DNA from: DASYAN01 sp963727755
GTDB lineage: Bacteria; Chloroflexota; Ktedonobacteria; Ktedonobacterales; Ktedonobacteraceae
NCBI GenBank assembly: GCA_963727755.1
Contig: CAVSHN010000014.1
Location: 1 to 64,000, forward strand
Reading direction: 5' to 3'
DNA: 64,000 bases
This document shows, one piece after another, positions 18,708 to 29,737 of this stretch. The position numbers and the translations under genes were made by a program. Within the stretch, counting starts at the first letter, position 1. Every line of letters begins with the position of its first letter. The notes under the pieces were generated by a model that searched no databases, was not told the origin of the DNA, and saw only the letters and a list, made by a program, of their open reading frames with translations.

Positions 18708-21700
18708 TCATTGATTTTGTAGAACCACATCTATGGCTTCTGCCATAGCAGCAATGGTCAGATTTTCGAATACAACCCGAAGTGGCAGATCAATCTTGAA
18801 AGTTGTTCGTATACGAGTAAGTAGTTTAATTGTTAGGAGGGAGTCTCCTCCTAACTCTGTAGAAATTGTCTTCTATACTGACATTGCTTAGCTTCAACAG
18901 CTCACCCCACCATTGCACGAGAGTTTGCTCAGTAGGAGTTTGAGCTGCTACTAAGCTACTTGTGTCCCTATATGACTGAGTCCCTATATGAGGAAGCGCA
19001 TGGCGATCGATTTTTCCGTTAGCAGTTAATGGCAACGCCTCAAGTGGTATGATTTCGATGGAATCATATACTCTGGCAACTTGCCTCTCAAGTGTTCATA
19101 TAGGTCTGTCAATCGGAGCGATCTGGCAGAGTTGGCATGCTCTGTCTGATGAGCACTATCTGGAGTGGGGACAACGTAGGCAATGATCTGCTTATTCTCA
19201 AATCGTTTCCCTATAGCCATCACAACAGCTTTGTTTACCTGAGGATGCTCAAGCAGTGTAGCTTCGATTTCTCCCAGTTCGATGCGGTGTCCTCTCACTT
19301 TTACCTGAAAATCATCGCGTCCCAAGAACTTGATATTGCCATCTGGTAAATAGCGTCCCAGGTCGCCTGTTCGGTATAAGCGTTCTCCAGTGTGAGGATG
19401 GAAAAGAAAGCTGGCTTGTGTCTTTTCTTCGTCACGCCAATAGCCTTTGGCTAGACCAACCCCACCAATGTAGAGATGACCAGGAACCCATATGGGACAA
19501 GGTTTCGAGCCTCTCATTCAAGACGAAGAAAACGCTGGTTGCACATGGGCTTGCCATAAGGAATGCTGTTCCAGGATAGGTCAACACTCTGAATGGGATA
19601 AAGAATGGACCAGATGGACGCCTCTGTGGCTCCTCCTAGGCTGATGATATCAACAGTGGGAATGAGCTTTCTGAGGAGATCGGGCAAGGTGACAGGAATC
19701 CAATCGCCGCTTAAGAGTGCCAAACGCAAGCAAAAATGGCGCAAGGCTTGTGAGTGATCTTCTAGATACTCAACCAGCATTTCAAGAAGTGTGGGGACAG
19801 TATTCCATAAGGTCACGCGCTCTTGCACCAACAGATCCAACCAAGTGGCAGGGTCGCGCAAAGTGCACTCTGCTGGCATGACGATGGTCCCACCAGCAGC
19901 TAAGATACCGAAGATATCATAGACGGATAGATCGAAGTTTAAGGCTGAGAGAGCTAGGACCCGATCCTGGCTAGTCACGCCAAAACGGTGATTGATATCC
20001 AGGATGGTATTGACTGCTCCCTGATGATCGATCATCACACCCTTTGGCAATCCTGTCGAACCTGACGTATAGATGACGTAGGCTAGATCATCAGGTCCTT
20101 GTCTATTATCTAGGGGCTTTAGATCCGTAGTTGCCAGATCCAAAGCATCTACACAGATTGTTTTGAGCTGTTCTGGCCATTGGACAGCCTTTTCAATCCA
20201 AGGCTGAGTCACCACAACTTCAACATCTCCATGTTCCAACAGGAAGGTTAACCGCTCCTGAGGCACCTTGGGATCAATCGGCAGATAGGCTGCTCCAGAG
20301 AGTAATATGCCAAGTACTCCTACTACTTGCTCCCATCCCCTCTCCATTATCACCGCAATCAGTTGGTTCGGATGAGCGTCCAGTTTTCTTAACTTATGTC
20401 CGAGAAGCATAGCCTCATCCAGGACTTCCTGGTAGGTCAGACTTCGCGTGGGAGAGACCACCGCCAAATGATCCGGCCTCCTAACTGCTTGCTCTAGAAA
20501 CAAGCTGTGCAGTAGTCGGTCTGAGATGGGAGCCTCAGTTGCATTGATCAAGGCACGCTGAGCTAGTTGCGGGGCAGGAATCAGCTCAGATGAACTTCTC
20601 CTCCAGATCGCATCATCTGTTGCCAGCCTCCGGAGGAAGCAGATGTAGGTCTCAAACATATCATCTAAGAGACCTGGGGGGAAAAGAGCCTCCACAGCAT
20701 GCCAGTAAAGGACAAGACTCCCAGCCTGTTCTAGGACTTGGTGATCAAGCCAGACCTGGGGAGTTTGCATGACAAAATAGATTGTTTCCTGCCAAGGAGC
20801 AGGGTAGGTTGTGTTCATATCCAGTCCCAACAAACTAGTGAACACCACTGGCATGATGGCCTGCCCAGTACCTCCTTGCATACGTGCGAGATCTCGCAAA
20901 ACACACACACCGCTATAATGACAGTGGTCAAAATCACGCCATAATTGTTCCTGCACGCTCTTGGCACGACCTTCGAAAGTATCTGAACAGGAATTATCAA
21001 CAGCAAGCAAGAGCAATGAGGTAAAATCTCCCATAATTTCATTCAACTGTCGGCGTGAAGATAAAAGATTGAAAACAGTAACATTAATGCAAAAGCGTAA
21101 GCTTTTGCTCCATGTAGAAAGTAACTCTGCAAATGCAGCCAATAAGATCCCTGAGGGGGTCAGTCTAGCCTGTGCACTGCGAGCCTTTAGCTGTTGCCAC
21201 TCCGACGTTTCTAGTCGTGCTTTGCGAGACACAAAGCGAGGTCGTTCCAATGTAGCTGGATTGACAGCCAATGGCAGCTCTGGAGGTGGAGGAAGCTCCT
21301 GAAGACGCTTAGACCAATAAGCTTGTGAATGCCGATACAACTCCGTATCACACCGATATACCTCACCCAAAACGTAATCCCGAAAAGAGAGTTCAAGTGG
21401 AGGCAAAGGCGTCTCTCGCTCATAATACAAGTGCAGGAATTCACGCAGCAGAATACCGACACTCCAAGAGTCAACAAAAATTGCCTCTATACTGGCGTGC
21501 ACCCTGACGCGCCGCTTATCCAGACATGAGACACGTATTTCAAATGCTGGCCACTGCTCAACTTGAAATATCTGATGATCCATCTCTTCGCGGATCTGCT
21601 TCAGTTGCTTACTCACCTCTTGTTGATCGAGCCCTACCAAGTCGATAATCTTTACTTGGAACGGCGGAACATGCTGAAGAATTTGCTGTTGTCCATCAGG

Positions 21701-22111
21701 CAGCATAATGGCACGCAGCATTGGATGCCGTTCGATCAACTGTCTTAGGATGAGTAGTGAACGTTCTAAGTCCAGATCAATGGCCTCTGTTTCTATATAG
21801 ACATGATTGCCCACCCCACCCAGCTCAAATGCGGAGTTACGGCCAATCCAATAAGCCTGCTGGACATCTGTTGTGGGAAAAGGAAGGTAGAGTTGATCAG
21901 GAGCAGGCACGATCTTAGACGGGGACACGACATAATTGCTAACCTGATGCGGGGACAGCAATGTTAGGAGTTCTGTCTTATGCTCTGCCAGTTTTAAAAG
22001 CAAAGCAGGCGTCACCGTACCTTTGCGAGCCCGGTAGCGGAGCTGGTTGCCATCAACCCATACTTTTATGTCTTGCTTGGAAAGATTTTCCATTAATTCC
22101 GTGATATTCAT
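18708..22111 (-). CDS. NRPS: TubC docking - Cy - A(Cys) - PCP, three frame breaks
   Basis: ATG 22111 overlaps the upstream stop as ATGA and follows AGGAGGGAACAAT. Residues 1-55 are a TubC-type docking domain (NITELMENLSKQDIKVWVDG). The heterocyclization domain starts at FPTTDVQQAYWIGRN, has EAIFVDSWS in place of the usual DxxxxDxxS, and ends PVVFTSLLG and TPQVWLDHQV. The adenylation domain shows YTSGSTGLPKG and pocket residues D-L-Y-N-L-S-L-I-W, the cysteine code. Breaks lie near 19514, 19060 and 18868; the third restores ELGGDSLLTIKLLTRIRTTF, the carrier site, and the true stop TGA at 18708-18710. No thioesterase follows. The product of this module should be a thiazoline, or a thiazole if oxidised in trans. 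Confidence 0.85.
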
Positions 22112-24942
22112 ATTGTTCCCTCCTCCCAAGCATTTTCTTTTGCTATAACCGAATATAGCATTTCTTGCGAGGCTATATCTAGTACTCCACCAAGTAGACA
22201 ATGAAGGTAAATATATCCCTTCTCTAAAGAGAATAAGTGCTCAATCTTACTAAAACCTATTCCACCTATCTGGCAGAGAGCTATCTGGTGAGCAGGAGCA
22301 GAAGCCTCCAAAAGTTGTGCGATCAAGCCTGCCTCGATCAGACAGAAATCCCGGCTTAGTTCTCCATACATGGGCTCAATGGCTTTCATCTGACCAACTA
22401 GAAAAAGAGCAAACGCTGCCTGATCAAAGATGCGCTGATTGATAAACCCAAAAACATTGCGGTCGAGTTGTGCATTAGGCGTAATCAACGCGAGATTGTG
22501 ATCAACAGGATGATAATAATAAACTCCTCTATCGACACCCTCTACTCCTCCAGACTTGACATAGGCGTAGATTTGCACTGGATACAAACCGCCAGCTGAT
22601 CCCCACTGATATTTCGGCATTCCATTGAGAGTAATCTGCCGTAGACATCCCAGAAACTCGCTGAACTGTCTGAATGGAACAGGTTTCTGAAGAAATGTGC
22701 GGTGGCTGCGGCGTTCAAGATACTTGCGCAACAACGTATCTTCAAGCTCTGGCTCCATTAACATTATCTTAGGTGAAGCACTTCCCATGTGGCGTAAGCC
22801 AGCTTGGCTACGCTTAAATTGTTCGCGTTTTGCTGGATCTAGGATCAGATTGAAAGATGCTGACAAGTGGGATGTTTCATTCTTTTCGCTCGGCTCAAGG
22901 ATAGCAGCAGATGCTTCATCAAATGAGAGGTATTGTTCACAATAAGCTGCAATAGCATTGATATTTGAAAGGTGGAATAACTGGCCAAACTCCAAGTGCA
23001 CATTGAGCTGGCTGTCCAGTAAGTTAGCAATACGGAAGATGTTCATCGAGGTTGCACCATACTCCAGTAGATTTCTCGCAGGATCAATCTGCTCAACCTT
23101 GAGAACTCCAGCTACCAATTGAGAAACCTTGTCGACTAGAGCAGATTGAGGTTTATGCTCCATCATCGATGATGTCCCCAAGTTCTGCTCGAGTACTTGC
23201 GAAGATGATGTGTCAGAAGAAAGAGCAACTGACGGTAAGGCCTTCCGATCCACTTTTCCGTTAGCTGTCAGTGGTAATGCATCTAATAGATGGAAGCTTG
23301 TGGGTATCATATAATCAGGTAGGTATTTGGTCAGATAACGGCGCAGATCACTAACCGTCGGAATGTCTTCTGACTTGGGAACTATGTAAGCAGCCAAGCG
23401 CTTCTCACTTTGGTTTTCTCCAAGGCAACCGACCACAGCCTCTTGAACACCTGGATAGTGAGCTAAAGTTGTCTCGATCTCACCTAGCTCAATGCGATGG
23501 CCCTGAACCTTGACTTGGGAATCTTCGCGTCCCAGAAACTCGATCGTCCCATCAGGCAGGTATCTTCCCAGATCACCGGTACAATAGAGACGTGTGCCAG
23601 TCCGTGGATGCTCAAAAAAACTGGACTGAGTCTTTTCCTCGTCTCTCCAATATCCTTTAGCTAGCCCGATGCCAGCAATATAAAGTTGCCCTGGTACCCA
23701 CACTGGACATGGCTCAAGATCTTCACCCAGCACAAAGAATTGTTGATTGTTCATTGGACGCCCATAAGGGATGCTCTTCCAGGAAGGATCGAGGAGGGAG
23801 GTGATGGGATAGAGAATAGACCAGATGGATGCCTCTGTGGCCCCACCCAAGCTGACAACTTCAGCATTAGGGCACAAGTCCTTCAGTCGTCCTGGTAGAG
23901 TGAGTGGAATCCAATCCCCACTGAGCAATGCTAACCTTAGACGAGAATGATCCAGTGAAAATGCATTCGGCTTCCATACAACCTTTAAGGATGGGGAAGC
24001 GAAGGCATTTAGAGCATGAACCTCTACATACTCAATAAGCAACTGCAAGATGGCTGGAACCGTGTTCCAGATAGTAACCTGCTCTTGTTCTATCATTTTC
24101 AACCAAGAAGCTGGAGCACGCACATTTTGCTCAGTCGGCAGAACGATGGTTCCTCCTGCAGCCAAAATTCCAAAGATGTCATAGACCGACAAATCAAAGT
24201 TTAAAGCAGACAATGCTAGCACGCGATCAGTGCTGGTGATGCCAAAACGCTGGTTGATATCTAAAATGGTATTGACTGCTCCTCGGTGACTGATCATCAC
24301 CCCTTTTGGCAATCCCGTAGAACCAGAAGTATAGATCACATAAGCCAGATCATCTGGACTTTGTACAGACGGGAAACAGATTGCGAGCGATTTATCATCA
24401 TCAGTAAGGGCCTGGTTTATCGTTTTTGCTTGACCTTCAGCCTTTTCATCAAGACTTAAGCTATCTACACATATCCATCTCAGACCCTCCGGCCACTCAA
24501 TCAACCTACTAATCCATGACTGAGTCAATACAAATTTGACCTCCCCGTGGCTCAGAATATACCTTAAGCGCTCTTTTGGCAGGCTAGCATCAACTGGAAG
24601 GTAGGCCGCTCCAGATAAGAGCACACCAAGCACAGCAACTACTTGCTCCCAGCCCTTTTCCATCACAACCCCAACAAGCTGATTTCGCTGAACGCCCCAC
24701 TGTTGTAGTTGATGGGCCAACTGGAGTGCTCTACTATGAACCTCCTTATAGGTCAACCGACGGGTAGAAGAAATCACAGCCAATTGGTCGGGACGCTGTG
24801 CAGCCTGCTCGAGGAAGAACGTGTGGAGCAATTTGTCCGAAACTGGAGCCTCTGTTGCATTCATTTTAGCTAATAAGGCGAGTTGCTGCTCTGGAAGCAA
24901 ATCTCGAACTGGCTCAGACCAGAATCTCCTCCACAGTGGCAA
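22108..24942 (-). CDS. NRPS: A(Cys) - PCP - oxidase (thiazole-forming), probably fused to the upstream ORF
   Basis: The A domain has YTSGSTGLPKG, GDLGRYLPDG and NGKVDRKALP, and pocket residues D-L-Y-N-L-S-L-I-W, which is the known cysteine code. A carrier site lies in LEYGATSMNIFRI (Ser). The last 280 residues are an FMN-dependent nitroreductase-like oxidase (RRSHRTFLQKPVPFRQF, WGSAGGLYPVQIYAYVK), the type that turns thiazolines into thiazoles. There is no real start: the frame opens at a TTG within Cy-A linker sequence, and removing one T from the TTT at about 24948-24950 joins it in frame to the KS-ACP-Cy ORF. Confidence 0.87.
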   Translation of the reverse strand: MPLWRRFWSEPVRDLLPEQQLALLAKMNATEAPVSDKLLHTFFLEQAAQRPDQLAVISSTRRLTYKEVHSRALQLAHQLQQWGVQRNQLVGVVMEKGWEQVVAVLGVLLSGAAYLPVDASLPKERLRYILSHGEVKFVLTQSWISRLIEWPEGLRWICVDSLSLDEKAEGQAKTINQALTDDDKSLAICFPSVQSPDDLAYVIYTSGSTGLPKGVMISHRGAVNTILDINQRFGITSTDRVLALSALNFDLSVYDIFGILAAGGTIVLPTEQNVRAPASWLKMIEQEQVTIWNTVPAILQLLIEYVEVHALNAFASPSLKVVWKPNAFSLDHSRLRLALLSGDWIPLTLPGRLKDLCPNAEVVSLGGATEASIWSILYPITSLLDPSWKSIPYGRPMNNQQFFVLGEDLEPCPVWVPGQLYIAGIGLAKGYWRDEEKTQSSFFEHPRTGTRLYCTGDLGRYLPDGTIEFLGREDSQVKVQGHRIELGEIETTLAHYPGVQEAVVGCLGENQSEKRLAAYIVPKSEDIPTVSDLRRYLTKYLPDYMIPTSFHLLDALPLTANGKVDRKALPSVALSSDTSSSQVLEQNLGTSSMMEHKPQSALVDKVSQLVAGVLKVEQIDPARNLLEYGATSMNIFRIANLLDSQLNVHLEFGQLFHLSNINAIAAYCEQYLSFDEASAAILEPSEKNETSHLSASFNLILDPAKREQFKRSQAGLRHMGSASPKIMLMEPELEDTLLRKYLERRSHRTFLQKPVPFRQFSEFLGCLRQITLNGMPKYQWGSAGGLYPVQIYAYVKSGGVEGVDRGVYYYHPVDHNLALITPNAQLDRNVFGFINQRIFDQAAFALFLVGQMKAIEPMYGELSRDFCLIEAGLIAQLLEASAPAHQIALCQIGGIGFSKIEHLFSLEKGYIYLHCLLGGVLDIASQEMLYSVIAKENAWEEGTI

Positions 24943-24946
24943 GACG

Positions 24947-27900
24947 CTAAATCAACTGACAGTAAGCATCAAACATGGCATCTATCAGACCAGTAGGGAA
25001 GATAGCATCAACAGACTGCCAGTGAAGCACCAGTTCCCCTCCTGTTTCAACCACTTGATGATCTAACCACACCTGAGGCGTCTGAGTCACACAATAGAGT
25101 GTTTTTCCCCACGGTGGTGGAATAGGGCTGGCTGTATCTTGAATTAGCAGACTGGTGAAAACAATTGGCATGATTGCCTTGAGAGCTTCTCCTTCTGCCT
25201 TAGCCAATTCTCTTAAGACTCGTATTCCACTGTAATAGGAATGATCTAGATCATTCCATAGCTGCTCTTGGACACGTTTGGCACGATTTTCAAAAGTATC
25301 GGGAGTGGTATGATCAATGGCAAGTACGAGTAAAGAGGTGAAATCACCGACAATCTCGTTAACCTGGGGATGCAAAGGTAAACGGTTGAATATACTTAGA
25401 TTCAAACTAAAGCGAGCGGTCTTACTCCATCGTCCGATAACCTCCGCGAATACAGCCAGCAAGACGCCAGAAGGTGTCAGTCCGATCTTTGATGCATGGG
25501 CCTTCAGTCGTTGCCAGTGCTCTCGATTTAGCCTTGCCTCCCGATGGACAAAGTGAGGTTGGTCAATAGTGGATGATACCAAGGGCAAATCCGGGGCAGA
25601 AGGTAGAGAAGGAAGACGCCCAAGCCAATACTCGCGAGAACGTTGGAATACCGTGGAACTCTCAAGAGATGCTTCAGCCAGCACATAATCACGGAACGAG
25701 AGAGTTAGTTTCGGCAAAGAAAGATTTGGCTCATAGTACAAACGAATGAATTCGTGGATCAGCGTGTTCAAACTCCATGCATCAACGAATAGTGATTCAA
25801 TACTCAAATGCAGGCGGACAAGTCGCTCATCCAAACGTGAAACCCATAGCTCAAACGCAGGCCATTGCTCGACAGGCAGCATTTGATGATCTAACATACA
25901 CCGGATTTGTTCCAACTGACGGGCCTGATCTTGAGGATCTTGTCCACGCAAATCGACAATCTTCATCTCGAAGGGGGGAACGTACTCAAGAACCTGTTGC
26001 TGCCCATCTGGTAAGAGAATGGCACGTAGCATATCATGCCGCTCAATCAAACGTTGCAACGCTTGATTGGCACGATCCAGATCCAAGTCAGTCGCTTCTA
26101 CTTCTATATATCCATGATTGCCAACATTGCCAATCTCAAAACTTGCATGTCGTCCTACCCAATAGGCTTGCTGAACATCAGTCATAGGAAAGGGCTCATA
26201 CTGTCGCTTGGGATCTGGCTTGATAGGTGGCTCGGAATCAACGAGTGCAATTTCTTGATGGTCACTTGGGGTTTCTACTGATGGCAATGAATTGCCTGTG
26301 ATTGAGGAATCCGATCTGTCACGTCCGCTGCGCAGAGTGATAAGCTCCGCACAAGCTGATGGAGTAGGTGCCTCTAAAAGATCTCTGAGAGTAATATCTA
26401 CTCGGAACAGATCTCGTATACGCATCAAAAGTTGCATGGCAAGCAGAGAATGTCCACCTAATTCGAAGAAACTATTAGAGGCACTCACATGTTCCAATCC
26501 CAGTATCTCTGCCCAAAGTTCTGTCAAGCCCTGTTCTATAGAGCGCTCAGCGGTCTCAATCTTTGTGAGAGGTCTGACTCTCCTCGGATCAGCAGAAAGT
26601 ATTTCAGGAGGAGTACTGATTTCTTCAACATCTAGCCAATCGGGCCAAAGCCGTTCACGCTGCCAACAATAGGGAGGCAAGCTAACATAATGACATTCCT
26701 CCTCTTGATAGAGTTGAGACCAGTCAATATCATGTCCTGAGATATAAAGTAGCTTAAGTGTTTCTAAATGAGAAGGAATTCTGGTTTGTTGCTTTTGTAT
26801 GTTTTCACGAATATCGTTAGACAAATTTTGTTCCTTGATATATAAGCGGAGTGCCTCGGCAGCCTCTAGTGGGGAGCAACCAGCAACAGCCAGACGATAG
26901 CGATGATGAGTCCTACGTACACTAGCGGAATAGCAGATATTTCGCCAGGAAGATGCAGTGTCTGTGGCATAAGCCTGTAGGAAGTCTAGATAGGCTTCGG
27001 CCAAGCTATAAAGAGCCTGCTCAGTACATGCAGATAAAGGGAGAAGACGGTATACCTCTTCATCATCCTCATTCTCTGCAATATGTAATTCACTACTCCT
27101 AGAGGGATGGGCGGAGAGAACAGCATGAGCATTTGCACCACTAAGTGCAAGGGTTGTTATTCCAGCGACTAGCTCTGCTCCAATTTCTTTCTTGGGCCAA
27201 GCAGTGCAAGTCTGAGGGACCGCCAAATGCAGATTGTCAACCGGAATATCTGGGTTCAACGTCTTTAGATTTAAGATTGGGGGAATCTTTCGGTAATAGA
27301 GTGAGAGCGCAACCTTGATCACACTAGCTATGCCGGATGCAGCTTCGAGATGACCAATATTTGTTTTGACCGATCCTATCCAGCAGGGGTGAGTACGTTC
27401 TGGCTGTGTCCCAAGCACTGCTTTTAGAGCCTTTGTTTCAATGGCATCTCCACGCTGAAATCCTGTCCCATGCAATTCAACATAATCAACCGCAGATGGC
27501 TTAATACCTGCTTCCCGATAGGCATCTCGTAGCAATGCCTCTTGCGCTGTCTGACTAGGTGCAATGATCCGTTCATTCTGACCATTGTGATTGGCCGCTA
27601 TGCCACGAATAAGTGCATACACCCGATCCGATTTTTTAACTTGAGATAGAGGCTTAAGTACAACAATACCTGCACCTTCACCTCGCACAAAACCATTGGC
27701 ATGAACATCAAGCGTTTTGCAGTGCCCGTCCCGAGAGAGCAGTCTCGATTTGGAGAACATAATGGTGCCATCAGGCGATAAGACGAGATTAACTCCACCG
27801 ACTAGGGCCAGACTTGCATCGCCCATCCACAGGCTCTGACAAGCTAGGTCAATAGCGATCAGTGACGAAGTACATGCAGTATCAATAGCAATGCTCGGAC

Positions 27901-28462
27901 CTTTTAGATCAAATATATAAGAGATACGATTTGCGGCAGATGAATTTATGTTGCCCATCACCGTATATTCATTTAATTGTGACCAATTCCGGGTTTGTAA
28001 GCGTAAATAATCGCTCCAACTAATTCCAATCGAAACACTTGTCTGACTGCCAGCGATCTCTTGAAGAGGGAGGCCAGCGTCTTCTAGAGCTTCCCATGCA
28101 ACTTCTAGTAACAGACGATGTTGGGGGTCCATAGAGATTACTTCGCGAGGGAGCAGACGAAAGGCACGCCAATCGAATTGGTCAACTTGGTCGAGAAAAC
28201 CTCCCCAATGGCTCACCATTTCCCCAGGCGCCATCGAGTCTGGATCATAGGACTTCTTGACATCCCACCGATCGGCAGGAACTTCACGAATCGCCTCCTT
28301 CCCCTCGCATAGAAGGGTCCAGAACTCCTGAAGATTGTGGGCTTGTGGGAAACGACATGCCATCCCAATAATGGCTATCGGCTCTTGTTGAAGATCTCGC
28401 ATAGATTCCTTTCTAACGGACATAACCACTGGGGGCTCGTTCTTCAAATCATATTCCGACAT
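24947..28462 (-). CDS. Hybrid PKS/NRPS: KS - (AT scar) - ACP - Cy
   Basis: The ketosynthase (about residues 25-440 from ATG 28462) has DTACTSSLIAIDLA, HGTGFQRGDAIET and KTNIGHLEAASG, the full Cys-His-His triad. It is followed by the usual KS-to-AT linker (LLPLSACTEQALYSLAEAYL) and directly by the post-AT linker (HDIDWSQLYQ, YVSLPPYCWQRERLW) with no acyltransferase between. Next come a carrier (FFELGGHSLLAMQLL) and a heterocyclization domain (FPMTDVQQAYWVGRH, ESLFVDAWS, PIVFTSLLI, TPQVWLDHQV). The ORF ends at TAG inside the Cy-A linker, very probably through one extra T. Malonyl would have to be loaded by a trans AT, none of which is seen here. Confidence 0.87.
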   Translation of the reverse strand: MSEYDLKNEPPVVMSVRKESMRDLQQEPIAIIGMACRFPQAHNLQEFWTLLCEGKEAIREVPADRWDVKKSYDPDSMAPGEMVSHWGGFLDQVDQFDWRAFRLLPREVISMDPQHRLLLEVAWEALEDAGLPLQEIAGSQTSVSIGISWSDYLRLQTRNWSQLNEYTVMGNINSSAANRISYIFDLKGPSIAIDTACTSSLIAIDLACQSLWMGDASLALVGGVNLVLSPDGTIMFSKSRLLSRDGHCKTLDVHANGFVRGEGAGIVVLKPLSQVKKSDRVYALIRGIAANHNGQNERIIAPSQTAQEALLRDAYREAGIKPSAVDYVELHGTGFQRGDAIETKALKAVLGTQPERTHPCWIGSVKTNIGHLEAASGIASVIKVALSLYYRKIPPILNLKTLNPDIPVDNLHLAVPQTCTAWPKKEIGAELVAGITTLALSGANAHAVLSAHPSRSSELHIAENEDDEEVYRLLPLSACTEQALYSLAEAYLDFLQAYATDTASSWRNICYSASVRRTHHRYRLAVAGCSPLEAAEALRLYIKEQNLSNDIRENIQKQQTRIPSHLETLKLLYISGHDIDWSQLYQEEECHYVSLPPYCWQRERLWPDWLDVEEISTPPEILSADPRRVRPLTKIETAERSIEQGLTELWAEILGLEHVSASNSFFELGGHSLLAMQLLMRIRDLFRVDITLRDLLEAPTPSACAELITLRSGRDRSDSSITGNSLPSVETPSDHQEIALVDSEPPIKPDPKRQYEPFPMTDVQQAYWVGRHASFEIGNVGNHGYIEVEATDLDLDRANQALQRLIERHDMLRAILLPDGQQQVLEYVPPFEMKIVDLRGQDPQDQARQLEQIRCMLDHQMLPVEQWPAFELWVSRLDERLVRLHLSIESLFVDAWSLNTLIHEFIRLYYEPNLSLPKLTLSFRDYVLAEASLESSTVFQRSREYWLGRLPSLPSAPDLPLVSSTIDQPHFVHREARLNREHWQRLKAHASKIGLTPSGVLLAVFAEVIGRWSKTARFSLNLSIFNRLPLHPQVNEIVGDFTSLLVLAIDHTTPDTFENRAKRVQEQLWNDLDHSYYSGIRVLRELAKAEGEALKAIMPIVFTSLLIQDTASPIPPPWGKTLYCVTQTPQVWLDHQVVETGGELVLHWQSVDAIFPTGLIDAMFDAYCQLI

Positions 28463-28572
28463 GATAATCGGCTTCCAAGCATTCAATTAGAGCATCTCTG
28501 TTTTTTTCAGAACGAGCGTTATTTTTTATAGCTCTACAAAAGACGCATTACACATTTTTGACTATAATCTAG

Positions 28573-29328
28573 CTACAAAACGCTAAGCAGATCTTGAGAG
28601 AGTGCCTGCAACAAAGCAGCCTGTTGCTTTTGGAGAAAGAAATGATCTCCCTCTAAGAAGCGTAACTGAAAGCGTCCTGTTGTCTGCATACGCCAAGCAC
28701 TAACTACATCAAATGAAGTTTTAGGGTCTTGCAACCCACCGAAGGCCGATATAGGAATTGATAGAGGTTCTTCATAAATATATTTGTAAGTGTCGCATAA
28801 AGAGAAATCAGCTCTCAAAAGAGGTATTATTAGCTGCATAAATTCTGCATTTTGTAAGAGATCCTCCGCTGTTCCTTTGAGACGACGCAGTTCTTCGATA
28901 AATTCTGACTCAGGCATATGGCAGGTTGGGGGATCAGGGTCTGGAATTTGAGGGGCAGAATATCCTGATACAAACAGGTGCACTAGCATGTCCCAATATC
29001 CCATTTGACGTAAGCGACGAGCTAGTTCGAAGCTAATGAGTGATCCCATACTATGGCCGAAGAAGGCATATGGCATATCCAGGTATGGCAAGAGCGCGGG
29101 AACCAGAGCTTCAAGAAGTGAAGGTATATCGGAAAAAGGCCTTTCCACGAGCCTGTCTTCTCGACCAGGTAACTGTACAGGACAAACTTCTATATTCTGA
29201 GAGAGGTGCTCTAACCACGTGCGAAAAATGGATGCCCCGCCTCCTGCATAGGGGAAACAAAATAATCGTATGCGTGCCTGTGGTTTGCGTTGCCTGTACT
29301 GAAGCCAAGAGTTAGTCTTCGTAGTCAT
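28573..29328 (-). CDS. Type II thioesterase of the NRPS/PKS cluster
   Basis: A stand-alone alpha/beta hydrolase of 251 residues with FCFPYAGGGAS at the oxyanion end, nucleophile FFGHSMGSLISFELAR (Ser), and the His in EGDHFFLQKQ. It resembles YbtT/GrsT editing enzymes, which clear misprimed carriers. It is 86-110 bases upstream of the KS gene on the same strand, so it is probably co-transcribed as the first gene of that block. AAGGAAA precedes the ATG. Confidence 0.9.
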   Translation of the reverse strand: MTTKTNSWLQYRQRKPQARIRLFCFPYAGGGASIFRTWLEHLSQNIEVCPVQLPGREDRLVERPFSDIPSLLEALVPALLPYLDMPYAFFGHSMGSLISFELARRLRQMGYWDMLVHLFVSGYSAPQIPDPDPPTCHMPESEFIEELRRLKGTAEDLLQNAEFMQLIIPLLRADFSLCDTYKYIYEEPLSIPISAFGGLQDPKTSFDVVSAWRMQTTGRFQLRFLEGDHFFLQKQQAALLQALSQDLLSVL

Positions 29329-29418
29329 TATCTATTTCCTTATATGTGCAGTTGCAAAGAGCACTCCTATTGGAAATAAGAAGTTATCGTTTTTCACAAA
29401 TGTTTACAGTTCTGAACT

Positions 29419-29471
29419 CACCTCAGTGATTGTTTGATCTCCTTAATCAAGTGATTAGGATTCCTGAGGTG
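29419..29471. promoter_or_regulatory. Nested palindrome upstream of the thioesterase
   Basis: CACCTCAG (29419-29426) pairs with CTGAGGTG (29464-29471), and inside it TTGAT (29434-29438) pairs with ATCAA (29446-29450). It sits about 90 bases ahead of the thioesterase start in the 583-base gap 29329-29911, which is AT-rich and otherwise without a supported gene. It may be an operator for the block of genes running left. Confidence 0.4.
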
Positions 29472-29737
29472 TTGCTATCTACATAAGAGAGGTACAGTGG
29501 TAAGAGCTTAACAATTACAACGTTCTGCATAAGCTAGGAATCACCCACATGAGATCAATACAGATTACATCCTACAAACTGGCAAAAAACGACAAGATTG
29601 TAACATGGTAGATATGCCAAAGTTCTCTAATTAATGTTCGCAGTAGAGAAACTTGTACTATATCTTCCATATAAGATAGAAGACAACAAGTATATAGAAG
29701 ACACATATAAAGTATACCCACAGTAGAGCTTTTAGGC

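Noticed and set aside
24947..24949. Genuine gene boundary between the KS-ACP-Cy ORF and the A-PCP-Ox ORF
   Set aside because: The stop is within the Cy-A linker, the downstream ORF has no real start, and removal of one T joins both; one gene is more likely.
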